A stretch of 64,000 nt of DNA. Source: Dastarcus helophoroides (lineage: Eukaryota; Arthropoda; Insecta; Coleoptera; Bothrideridae). The DNA is taken from NCBI GenBank assembly GCA_028583605.1, contig CM053327.1, positions 29,624,626 through 29,688,625 on the forward strand. The letters are read 5' to 3'. Of this stretch, positions 12,798-23,117 are shown piece after piece. The notes under the pieces were generated by a model, which did not search any database, was not told the origin of the DNA, and saw nothing but the letters and a program-made list of their open reading frames with translations. Positions within the stretch are counted from its first letter, which is position 1. Each line of letters starts with the position of its first letter. The translations under genes and the position numbers were made by a program.

Positions 12798-13040
12798 GAC
12801 CAAAAATTAGATATGGAAAAATAAAAATTTGTTATTTTGATAAATTAGGAAAATATAAAAAAATACATAAAAAAGGTTGTAGCACTGGACATCGATGTTT
12901 CGCTCTTATTTGAGCTCGTCAGCAGTGAGAAATGAGAGCGAAACATCGATGCCCAGTGCTACAACCTTTTTTATGTATTTTTTTATATTTTCATTTATCA
13001 AAATAACAAATTTTTATTTTTCCATATCTAATTTTTGGTC
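12798..13040. mobile_element. Fold-back element with hammerhead ribozyme
   Basis: Two arms of about 110 bp (12798-12910 and 12931-13040) are near-perfect reverse complements, beginning GACCAAAAATTAGATATGG and closing on a loop of about 20 nt. The sequence CATCGATG and the GTTGTAGCACTGG stretch occur in both arms. The loop supplies the 5' half of a hammerhead core for the minus strand only; the plus-strand arm has just the 3' half. It looks like two retroelement ends joined head-to-head. No target-site duplication could be assigned. Confidence 0.85.
12883..12927 (-). ncRNA. Hammerhead ribozyme motif (complete core)
   Basis: Read on the minus strand: stem I CACTG, core CTGACGA, stem II GCTC/GAGC with a 6-nt loop, GAAA, stem III CATCGATG, then TC and stem I CAGTG. 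Every invariant core base is present, and the predicted cut follows the GTC ending at 12888. Stem III with its flanking A-U is a 10-nt perfect palindrome with no loop. This is as described for hammerheads of Penelope-like retroelements and implies activity as a dimer. Catalysis is inferred, not shown. Confidence 0.8.
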
Positions 13041-14098
13041 TTCTATTTTTGATTATTCCTATTCTATGTAAAATAAACTAACCTCTTAATTTGTGAACTG
13101 TCATGAAGTGACGTTTTCAATAAATTTAAATATCACGTAGTCGCATTTCAAAAACTGTTTAGAAAATTGTCAACAAACCATAAAAATTTAAATATTGACA
13201 AACTGGGCCGAAGAAATGTTAAATAAATTGAAAAAAAAACATAATATTTCCGGTCAATAAGGGTCTACCATGAAGAATTGACACCAATTGACACTGCGTA
13301 GCTACAATTTTACAATCAAAAACTGCCGGCAGGCAATTTGACATAAGTGGATGGCATGACAATTCGGCTTGTTTCGCCCCCACTCCTATTACTTTCACCC
13401 GCATGGTTAAAGTCTTAGATAATATAAATATTATATGTATAGTCAAAGGTTAAAGTTATACACATTGGACATTGACGCAGGAGTCAAAGAACAATGACAA
13501 TACGTAAAATATGTATGATTATCATCAACCATCATTTACGAACCACAGATTAAACTTTTTAGAGTGCACTTCAGATAAATATGCATAAGGATAAGCCTTG
13601 ACGTATCAAATCACCTTTTAGAATATATGATTTTAACGATTAATGTGTTGCCTATGTTTCAGGGGTTGTTTACCAGAAATAATAGGATGAAATGTTTTTT
13701 ATATTATTTTTACCAACATTATTAACAATTTAATAATTTTTAGCAGAAACCACGTAAATTATAATAGAATTACTCTTAAAATAGCCAATAACAAATCAAA
13801 ATATTTAACGATTTTTAGGTTAAGATTTTAAAAACATAGAACACCATTACGAAAGATCACAAGGCTACCACACGACCATGTCTGAATATACTATCACTAC
13901 AAAATTAGAAATTCTGTACCTACTCTGATGCACTCATTATATCTGAAATTGACTATATTTTTTTAATATTTGGTACGATCACAGATTTATAGTATTTTAT
14001 TTAGGTTGGTGAATCTGTTTTGTAAAATCAATGTCAGTTGTCATTTTTACTTTCTTTTTTAAGGTTATTTTAATGGTCTTCTTATTAATTTGCTAAGA
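13041..14098. other. Intergenic, SNRNP48 upstream; no gene seen
   Basis: AT-rich sequence with no spliced coding frame or clear repeat. Short open frames here lack splice partners. Confidence 0.35.
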
Positions 14099-17000
14099 AT
14101 GGACGAAAATATAAATATAGAAGTAAGAAAGAAACAGTTGGAAAGTTTAGATCAGTATATTTCATCAGCCAAAGACAAAGTACAGTCAGTTCTGGACTGT
14201 TTAGGTTGGGACATTGAGAGTACCGTCAAGGTAATTTTTTTTAATCTAGTGAGTTAAGTTGTGTTAATATATTTTGGATAATTAGGAAGTGCCCATGGTT
14301 ACTTGCAACATAAATCCAAGCCACCGAATTCATCCGACTTCTGTTTACAAACATCTTGAACTGTGTAGCCTGAAATCTGAAAATTATGATCCCAAGGAAG
14401 AATTTTTGTCAGAACCCATAAATGATAATGTTAGGTCAATAAAACTAGGTAAAGTTGGTGGTACTGTTGTTGTATATTTGTGTTAAATGGGTTTTTTTTG
14501 TTCCAGATCAACATAAGAAGATAGAAATTTTAACCAAAGCCCACAGAGAGGTGCCTTATTTTAAGTCAGGTTTGTGTTTGTTAATTATTTTTCTTGCCAG
14601 AGTAACATCTGACATTTTTTTCAGAGGGAGCATTTGATCCCAACAATTGCTTATTTATCACTATTAAACAAAGATATCCTTTTTTGATATCCTTTTTTTG
14701 ATTGGGTGTGTTGAAAGGTGTGTTTTTGCTAAATCACTTAAATTGTAGTAATACTAAACATATTTGGTGATAGTTTTATTTGGGTTCTCTGGCTTTTCAA
14801 AATTTCAGTGTTTATTTAATATAATATAAGATTAAGATAAGATTATTAATTTTATTCTACCTTGTTTAAACATATGGCATTTGATGTATACATACATGAT
14901 CTAATGCCTTTCTATCTGAAGCTTGTGAATTATAGAAGGGGGCTAGTGCACAATCACATAAAAAGGTGTCAAAAAAGCGTCTAGAGAATAGGTAGTACAT
15001 TCTGGTAATATTAGGAGTGATTGAATTCTACTACCAATTAGAAAAGAAGTAAATAAATATGGCTATTAAACAGCTGCTGAAAAATGTCAAAACTTGCCGA
15101 TTTTGTTTAATTTTAATATCATTTCTTAGTGTATTAATTCATATTTGTTATGAAAATATCATTTAGTAAAAATCTAAAAATGTTTTAGGTGGATTTTTTG
15201 TAATTTTTATACAGAATACCTGCCCTGCAATTGTTATTATGATATCTTGTGTCATTGATTGATCAAACGCTTACGCGCCCATACATGCCATTGACAAGTG
15301 ATTTTCAATGGGAGAGAGAGAAAAAAAATAGTCTAAGCTGTTTTACTTTCTAGACGCATTTTGGTCAAATTTTTATATATGGCCAATATAGAGCCTGCAC
15401 CATCTTTATTCTATAATCCGTGCTGAAGCTGTAAGGCTATATGATTTATAATTAGCAAAAATTGAGTAACCAAAGTGAAGATACTAGAGACCAAAATATT
15501 ATGATTAAACTCAACATACTTTATACCAATGTCACTGGTTTAAGAACCTGTGTAAAGTACCTTAATATCAAAATTTTCTTTACCCCAAATTTCGATTTAT
15601 TGTCAAAAATTGATTGGAATATCCGATTTTTTCTTAAGTGTTAAATTTTAGCTTAAAATTTTGACTTTCTTCAGAATTCATCTTTTTTTTTATCAAAAGT
15701 CGCCAAGTCCAATTTTCTTGGAAATTTATAGTTTTTTGCTAAATTTGTTTTTTATTAATTTCAGATTTTTCGGAAAGTTTTTATTTTTTTATTTTTTCAT
15801 TTGTCTCGACGTTTTTTTTTTCTCAAAATTTCACTTTATATTGGGAATTTGACTTTATCTTCAACATCTTAAATTGTTTTAAGAATTCGTCTTTTAATTT
15901 TCTCAAAATTTATCTCTATCTGAAAATGGCATCTTTTTTTTAATTCAGCATTTTTCTGGAAATTAAATTCCCTTTCTTTTTATACAAAATTGGCAATTTT
16001 TCTGAAGATTAGACGCTTTATTTATAAATGATCCTTTGCTCCAAGTTTCTATTTGTTCTTAAATCTGACTTTCTATTGGAAAATCTCGGAATGTTGAATT
16101 TTATATTAAAATTTCATTTTTTTTTTAGATTTTGCAATTTTTTTTAAAATACTTCGAGAAATTTAATTTTTTATTTAAAGCACGGTCTTTTTTTGAATAT
16201 TTGGAATTTTTTGAATGCGTTTTTGTTAATTTGTTAATTTTCTCCAAATTAGATTTTTTTAAATTTGGTCATTTTTTCCAAATTTGGATTTGTTTTCAAA
16301 ATTTGACTTTCTATTTAAGAATCCGAATTTTTTCTCAAAATGTTAAATTTTGGTCCACAATTTGGACTATTTGTCAGATTTGTCTTGTCTTCTTTTTATT
16401 TGAATATTCCACATTTTTTTATTTCTCGAAATGTTGACTTTTGCCTAAATTTCTTTATTTTCTCGTAAAGAGGTCAATATTTTAGTAAAAGGGTAAATAT
16501 TTAGAGAAAAATATCTTATTTTTGGAAATTTTGACAAGGAAAAATAATCATTGATACCATTTCATTCATCGATTTTACTTTTCCATAGGAATATATTTTT
16601 TTTTAAATGAAGATTAATTTTAAAATGTTGATGATGTGAAGGATTAGAAGTAAGTCAATTGATTTATATTTTTTATATTCAGTTAACTTATATTTGTGCT
16701 CTGCTGTTATATAAGGTTTCTAATATTGCAATATTTTCGCCGCGCCTCAAAGTTTGGGAACCACTGCCGTAAGGATTTATGTGCCAAGATTTTTGTGGAA
16801 CAAAAATACTTTGACTTATAATAATTGGTGCAATAAAACCTACATTAAGGGATTATTAATATTACCTTATTTTAGTCAATTAACTGATTGATTTTTTATG
16901 GTAGTTGCCTGTAAGGTGTTTTCTTGGCTTTATTGATTCTTTGCATTATGACTGACATTGGTAAATGCATTATTGATTGTTAAAAATGTTGTGCTTGATT

Positions 17001-18491
17001 TGATTCTATTTTAATGCAAACTTGGATCAATAGAATTGAACATCTTAAAGATGGTCGACATTTAGTTGTGCCCCAAAGATCTGAAATTTATTGATGTTTT
17101 TGGAGTAAAATTTTTAAACAAAAATAATACTGTTTTAGCACGTAATTACTATCCTACGCTGCATTCTAAAGACTGTCCAATTTCAGTTTACTTTTTTAAT
17201 TAAATTCGTTTTAATTGCATCCATAATAGTAATTTTTTAAATACTTTTTATAGCTTGGAATGGACAAGATCCAGATCCAAAAACTTCCGATAGATACACA
17301 TCTATGTATTCAGCTGATGAAAAGTTAGCTCTTTACGATTACTGCGTTAAAAATACATCTGGACCAGAAGCACCACCAGAGTTTGTTACGTAAGTTCACT
17401 TCTTGCAACTATTTTGAATCTTGTTACTCATGACTGTTGTTGGATGTTTCCTAACATTTTCACTCACGTCAAATTTTTTCAAGTCACTTAATAGATTGTT
17501 AAATTACTGACCTTTAACATCCACGTCATTGGTTTGCTGAGTATGCTGCTTTAGGTCCATTATATCATAACACTTCAATTGTTTTTATATGCATTACAGA
17601 TTGTGCCACGAAATTTCTGAAGAGGCTGATCATCCAATGACTGAAGAAGAGAGATTGGAGTATGAAAGAGATATGAAAAGAAGACGGATAAAATATAAAG
17701 CTGTCTACACAAATAACAAGAATTACAAAGAAATAATCAGCGAACTAATTCATAATCAAATGGAGCAATACGAAGAATGGTTGAAAGTGTCAAAGGAAAC
17801 CTGCCTTAATTCCAAAAAATGCGAAGACTCGCACGAAAAAGATATCAAAAGTTCACACATCGGAAACGAACCCGAGTTCTGCGATCGGGAAAGAGATCAA
17901 AATGAACGACCCCATTCTTCCTTTAGTCGAACTAGCACACACTCGAATGACTCTAGGAGATTAAGAAGAAAAAACAGAAACGAACACCGACGATCAAAAA
18001 GCTGTGATAGAATGAAGTCGCCGGACATCGAAAGACGCCATGAACAACTCGCTATGGAGGATTACAGTAACAGTCGTCAAACTTCCGTGGAAAAAGAATC
18101 GATATGTAGTGGCAGCAGCTACCGTTTTAGGATGGAAAGATTTTCGGAAGATCAGTATCGCAAGTCAATTAGAAGAAGGCGCTCAGCTGATAGATTTTCC
18201 ACAGAAGGACATTATTCGAGAGAGAGGAGACATTCTAAGGAAAGGGTTATGTCGGGAGAGCGAAAAGTAGAAAAACGTTCGAGGGAGAGAAAACGTTCAA
18301 GAGAAAGAAATCATTCGAAAGAAAGAGTTTCCAAAGAAAGGGTTTGTTCTAAAGAGAGGAAACATTCGAAGGAACGTAAGCTGTCTAAGGAACGAAGACG
18401 TTCAGAAGAACGTAGTTTTTACAAGAATCACGCGGAAGAATTCGTAGGGAGGAATCGTTATCGAAAGTACCATTCAAGAGAAAGACGATGA
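14099..18491 (+). CDS. SNRNP48: U11/U12 snRNP 48-kDa protein (U11-48K)
   Basis: A minor-spliceosome subunit that contacts the U12-type 5' splice site in the U11/U12 di-snRNP. Coding exons: 14099-14230, 14286-14448, 14507-14569, 17254-17389, 17600-18491; 461 residues, phases consistent. Start MDENINIEV. The CHHC zinc finger is C51-x5-H57-x9-H67-x3-C71 (TCNINPSHRIHP...HLELC), the U11-48K signature. The middle segment has AWNGQDPDPKTSDRY and SADEKLALYDYC (human ADRLALYDF), then MKRRRIKYK and NYKEIISELIHNQ. Residues from about 215 on are Arg/Ser/Glu/Lys-rich (KERKHSKERK repeats), RS-domain-like. Exon 3 joins exon 4 in phase 1 only if the exon at 14625 is skipped. That exon carries a stop and a U11-binding element, implying feedback control of this gene. 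Confidence 0.95.
14625..14717 (+). other. Poison exon of SNRNP48 (in-frame stop, normally skipped)
   Basis: A good acceptor (TTTTTTTCAG, ending 14624) is followed by 74 nt open in the exon-3 phase and then TGA at 14699-14701. Possible U2-type donors are GG|GTGTGT at 14706 or AAAG|GTGTGT at 14718. Inclusion truncates the protein just after residue 120 or so and should trigger nonsense-mediated decay. Skipping gives the conserved frame exactly. The exon contains the tandem U12-type sites listed next. Confidence 0.75.
14673..14700 (+). promoter_or_regulatory. USSE: tandem U12-type 5' splice sites (U11 snRNP binding splicing enhancer)
   Basis: Two copies of GATATCCTTTTTT start at 14673 and 14686, 13 nt apart. 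Each matches the U12-type 5' splice-site consensus ATATCCTT. In vertebrates and other lineages SNRNP48 carries such a tandem element; U11 bound to it activates an upstream 3' splice site and drives an unproductive isoform. The position here (49 nt after an acceptor, before an in-frame stop) fits that role. They are not used as real donors, because joining from them to 17254 gives the wrong phase. Confidence 0.85.
14932..15422. mobile_element. MITE relic in SNRNP48 intron (CCACGGATTATAGG family)
   Basis: The left side (ATAGAAGGGGGCTAGTGCAC..., then AAAGGTGTC and GCGTCTAGAGAATAGGTAGT) and right side (TTTCTAGACGCATTTTGGTC ... CTATAATCCGTG) match the ends of the better copy at 31860-32100. The interior differs and is longer. 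Termini are eroded. Confidence 0.6.
15640..16764. repeat. T-rich quasi-repeat patch with a hAT-like right end
   Basis: About 0.8 kb of TTTTTCAAAATTTGACTTT-like words is followed by unrelated sequence ending CTCAAAGTTTGGGAACCACTG at 16764. That end is the complement of a common hAT terminus (CAGTGGTTCCCAAACTTT). A matching left end was not found, so the element is unbounded. Confidence 0.45.
16765..17253 (+). other. Remainder of SNRNP48 intron 3; nothing recognised
   Basis: AT-rich intron sequence leading to the acceptor TTTTTATAG at 17253. No coding frame or repeat identified. Confidence 0.35.
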
Positions 18492-18667
18492 ATTTTTGGT
18501 TGTTTGCTTTGTTCCTATTTCTATTACATTTGAAGTAGTATTTATAATATAAGTTTGATATTGTTTTTCATTTTCTACATTCTTGTTTTTGTGTTTTCTA
18601 ACCCTAACCCACGAAAATATGAATGGATCCTGATTTGATAATTGTTATGTCCGTGAGGACTAATAAC

Positions 18668-21600
18668 TAGGGATGTCGATTCCTTTTTAAAATAATCGAT
18701 TTTTGGATCGATTTGAATTGTGAGCAAAAGTATCGGTTCCCTTATAAAATTGGGCGCTGAAAGATCGATTTCCGATTATTCGCCTTGTTGCTGAAATTTT
18801 TAAACATTTTTAATAAAAGAAAAATTAAATGATAATGATGATGATAGTTTGATTTTGAAAGTTTTTTCTTGGATTTTAAATACTAATATTTATATTTTAA
18901 TTATTTATTCCCAATTAGAAAAATCCGATACATATTTATTTTCTGCTTTGTTTTTTATTTATGCATTTTTGGTTTTTTACGAAGATGTAGAAAGAGCATT
19001 CATTTATAAAAATATATTTAGAAATATGAAGTGTAAACTGGAAATTACCAGATTAAAGTGAACATTTCTACTTTATTTTCCAAATTTCGACTTTTTTTGA
19101 GTATATTTCATGGATAAAGTCGAAATTTGGGCTTTAATCTCGAAATTTCAACTTTTTTTCACGAAATTTCAAGATAAGTCGAAATTTCTTATTCTATGGT
19201 TAAGTTAGGCAGATGACATTTAAGCCCCACCAACCCTTAGAATATAAGACTATATTCTAAGCACCAACTCTTTTACAATTTAATGTTGACACTTAGCAGT
19301 AGCGTACGTTCAGTAAATACAATTTTTTATTACCAAAAATTTCGACTTTTTTCTCGACATTTCAAGGTTAAAGTAGAATTTTCGTGAAAAGATTTGAAAT
19401 TTCGAGTTCAAAGTCCACATGTTACAAAAGCGTAGAAAGGCATTGATTAAAACAAATTGTATTTTGAAATTTCGACATTTTACAAAGGCGAGATTTCAAC
19501 TTTTTTCTCGAAATTTCGATTTTATTCGAAATTTCGACTTTAATGTCAAAATTTCGGATTTAAACTCGAAATTTCGGCTTTAAACGCGAAATTTCGACTT
19601 CACATTCAAAATTTCGACTTTTTTCTCGAAAATTCGACTTTTTTCTTAAAATTTCTACTTTTTTTCCTAAAATTCCGACATTAATCGCGAAATTTCTACT
19701 TAAATCTCGGAATTTCGACTTTGATATTGAAAATTCGTCTTTTTTTTTTAAATTTCTACTTTTTTCCTAAAATTCCGACATTTTTCTTCGAAATTTCGAC
19801 TTTAATCTCGGAATTTCGACTTTGATATCGAAAATTCGACTTTTTTCCTAAAATTCCGATATTAATCTCGAAATTTTGACTTTAATCTCAAAATTTCGAC
19901 TTTGATATCAAATTTTTTCTTGAAATTTCGATAAGCACACTCTATGGTTAAATTAGGCAAACGATAGTTACGTCCCACCAAACCTCTTTCCCAACAATCT
20001 TGACAATTGGTAGTTGCTGCCATTTTTAATTAGCAAATTTTGGTTTTTTTTTCGAAATTTTGAAATTAAAGTTGAAATTTCGAGAAATTTCGAGTTTTAA
20101 ATCGAAATTCCATGATTAAAATCAAACCTTCCAGAAAAAGTCGGAATTTAAGAAAATATTCGAAATTTGAGAAAAAGTCGAAATTCGTAGAAAAAAAGTC
20201 GAAATTTTGAATTTAAAGTCGAAATTCGAGAAAAATGTCGAAATTTTGATATCAAGGTCAAAATTGCGAGAAAAAAGTCGATTTTTGAGAAAAATGTCGA
20301 AAATTGAGAAAAAAAAGTCGAGCTTTTCAGATTAAGGTCGAAATTTCTATAAAAAAGTCGAAATTTGAGAAAAACGTCGAAATTTCGAGAAAAAGTCGAA
20401 ATTTGATAAAAAATGGAGATTTCGAAAAAAAAAGTCGAAATTTTGAGAAAAAAGTCGAAATTTCGATATTAAGGTCAAAATTTCAATAAAAAATTCGAAA
20501 TTTTGAGAAAAAAAAGTCTAAATTTGAGAAAAAAGTCGAAATTTTGAGAAAAAAGTCGTAATTTCGAACTTAAAATCGAAGTTTGGAAAATTTTTTGGAA
20601 GATTTCTAAAACTGCCATTTTTTTAAATCGATATCCTTTCTACGCCTTTGTAATATTTAAAAAAAGTTGAAATTTTCAGAACAAAGTCGAAATAATTTTC
20701 ATAAAAAAGTCGAATTTTGAGAGAAAAGTCGAAATTTTGAGAAAAAAGTCGAAATGTTGAGATGTCGGAATTTCAAGAAAAATGTGGAAATTTCGATATT
20801 TGTGTCAAAATTTCGAGAAAAAAGTCGAAATTTGACAAAAACGTCGAAATTTCGAGAAAAAAGTCGAAATTTGAGAAAAAAGTCGAGATTTCGAGAAAAA
20901 AGTCGATATCCTTTCTACGCCTTTGTAACATTTAAAAAAAAGTTGAAATTTTCAGAACAAAGTTGAAATAATTTCCAGAAAAAAGTGGAATTTTGAGAAA
21001 AAAGTCGAAATTTAAGAAAAAAGCCGAAATTTTGAGAAAAAAAATCAAAATGTCGAGTTTAAAACTCGAAATTTCGAAAAAAAGTCGAAATTTGAGAAAA
21101 GCGTCGAAATATTAAGAAAAAAGTCAAAATTTCGAAATATTTTGAGAAAAAAGTCGAGATTTCGAGAAAAAATTCGAAATTTCGAGAAAAAAAATCGAAA
21201 TTTGCGAGAAAAGACGAAATTTCGAGAAAAAAGGTCGAAATTTCGATATTGAGGTCAAAAGTGAGTTCAAAGTCGAAATTTCGATATTAAGGCCAAAATT
21301 TCGAGAAAAAAGTCGAAATTTGAGAAACAAAAAACGAAGATTTGAGAAAATTCGATATTTTTCCAGAAAAAATCTAAATTTGAGAAAAAAGCTAACATTT
21401 TGAGAAAAAAGTCGAAATTTTGAGAAAAAAAAGTCGAAATTTTGAGAAAAAAAGTCGAAATCTGAGAAAAAGGTTGATATTTCAAGAAAAAAGTCGAAAT
21501 TTCGAACTCAAAATCGAAATTTGAGAAAAAAGTCGAAATTTCTAAAAATAAAATTTTTTTAACGATTTCCTTTCTGCGCCTTTGTAACATTTCGAAAAAG

Positions 21601-22461
21601 TTCAAATTTTCAGAAAAAAGTCGAAATGTCCAGAAAAAAAAAGAAATCTAAGAAAAAAGTCAAAGCTTGAAAGAAAAGTCGAAGTTTGAGAAAAAAGTCG
21701 AAATTTTTAAAATAATTTTTTTTTTAAATCGATGTCCTTTCTACGCCTTGGTAATATTTCGTTAAATTTCGATTTAAAAATTGAAATTTCTACTTTTTTC
21801 TAGCAATTTCGACTCTTAAATTCCAAATTTCGACTTTTTTTTCGAAATTTTGGTATTAAAGTCGAAATTGTGACTTTAATCTTGGGATTTAAAGGAGAAA
21901 AAATCAACATTCCGTGAAAATTTTTTTTCAAATTGATGTCCTTTCTACGCTCTTGTAATTTTTACTTCAAAAAAAGTAAAACTTTTTTCAAGTTTTGTAG
22001 TGTATTTATTAACACGCGTGTAACGTTTTCAACCACTAAATAAAAGTTTTTAAGACCGGTAACAGGTAATAAAATAACGTAGAGTAATTTTTGTGAATAT
22101 ATGGTAATTTTAACTGCGTATGTCCGGAATTTTACCTTCAAATATATGGCAACCCTGCACTACAGTTATCTTTCCTATTCATTCAACGACATAATGAATG
22201 AAAAGAAATGCCATCTTTTGGCTTATTAACGCAGCTATTACTAGTAGATGGAAGTGGATAATAACATAATGACATAAATGGACTTACATAAAAAATAAAA
22301 AAAAAATTTGTTATTAAATTTACAGTGATCTGCATCCAAGGTAAATTGATCCGATTCTTAGAATTTTTGAATCGTTCATTAGATCGATCTTATATTTGAG
22401 ATCGACCTTGAGACTTGAAAAAATCGATTTTTCGATTAATCGATCTCATCTCACATCCCTA
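18668..22461. mobile_element. hAT-like non-autonomous element, 3.8 kb, quasi-repeat interior
   Basis: The ends are TAGGGATGTCGAT at left and the complement of TAGGGATGTGAG at right. The flanking octamers CTAATAAC (18660-18667) and CTAATAAG (22462-22469) match 7 of 8, a hAT-type duplication. Subterminal segments are rich in ATCGATC. No transposase frame is present. The interior is the quasi-repeat array listed separately. It lies just past the SNRNP48 3' end. Confidence 0.7.
19060..21970. repeat. Strand-switching GAAATTTCGACTTTTTTC quasi-repeat array
   Basis: From about 19060 to 20100 the words read TTTCGACTTTTTTCTCGAAA. From about 20110 to 21760 they read as the complement (GTCGAAATTTGAGAAAAAA), and from 21770 to 21960 they switch back. 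Superimposed is a longer unit marked by CCTTTCTACGCCTTTGTAA-like sequences near 20635, 20905, 21568, 21735 and 21938. Lys/Arg/Phe-only frames here are artefacts of the repeat. Confidence 0.85.
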
Positions 22462-23117
22462 CTAATAAGATACGTTTTATTTTAAAAAAGAACACTTGAA
22501 GGGGAAAGTAAATTCCTTTTTATTATTCGTTTCCAATGTAAACAACCATGTAACAACTTCCTGTATACTTTTTATTTTCCAAGCAAGAGTGATATTTAAA
22601 TCATAGAATATAATAATAGTACTCAATAGTTTTTTAGAAAATCACTGAAATGCTGTATGTTAACTACAATGAAATTAGAATACCTCTGGCGGTCGGTTGT
22701 AAAGGCCGCAAGATCGCGCTCTCCTTTTCGTACTGTTTTCTATTTAATTTCTGTATTGTGCTACTATTGCTACATCATAGGCATAGCTGTAGATTCTGAG
22801 TTTTTCGTTAAAAGTATACTAATTTCCTTTGCGTCTGTACTTTGCGATTCTTTGTCACTAGATCACTAGACTAAATCCATTTCATGATTAAGGCGATCAA
22901 CTGAAAATACAGAATATTTGGTAGCACCACATTGAAATAAAGAGTGGTAAAAAATATTTTATTGCTTACTTGTTACATCAATTTTATTATGTTCTGTTTC
23001 TTAAACAAAAATCAACAAAAATAATATATTTAACAAGAAAATGTTTTGTAAGAGTTGAGTTATTAATACTAGTATTTGGTGATATTTAAACGTTTTCTTA
23101 ACGCAAGTAAATTTATA
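22462..23117. other. Intergenic between hAT-like element and adapter A; no gene seen
   Basis: Contains the downstream flank of adapter A. One 70-codon open frame at 22657-22869 has no splice partner or recognisable similarity. Nothing else identified. Confidence 0.3.

Noticed and set aside
16739..16764. A bounded hAT element in SNRNP48 intron 3
   Set aside because: Only the right end (complement of CAGTGGTTCCCAAA) is clear; no matching left end or duplication could be found.
14674..17253. A real U12-type AT-AC intron in SNRNP48 starting at ATATCC
   Set aside because: Splicing from either ATATCC copy to 17254 gives a wrong phase or an early stop, and there is no TCCTTAAC branch site or AC end. 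Skipping the exon fits the frame exactly, so the sites are read as an enhancer.
20304..21605. Several Lys/Phe/Ser-rich open frames on both strands
   Set aside because: They are translations of the GAAATTTCGAC quasi-repeat; the same pseudo-peptides appear in every such patch, with no splice support.
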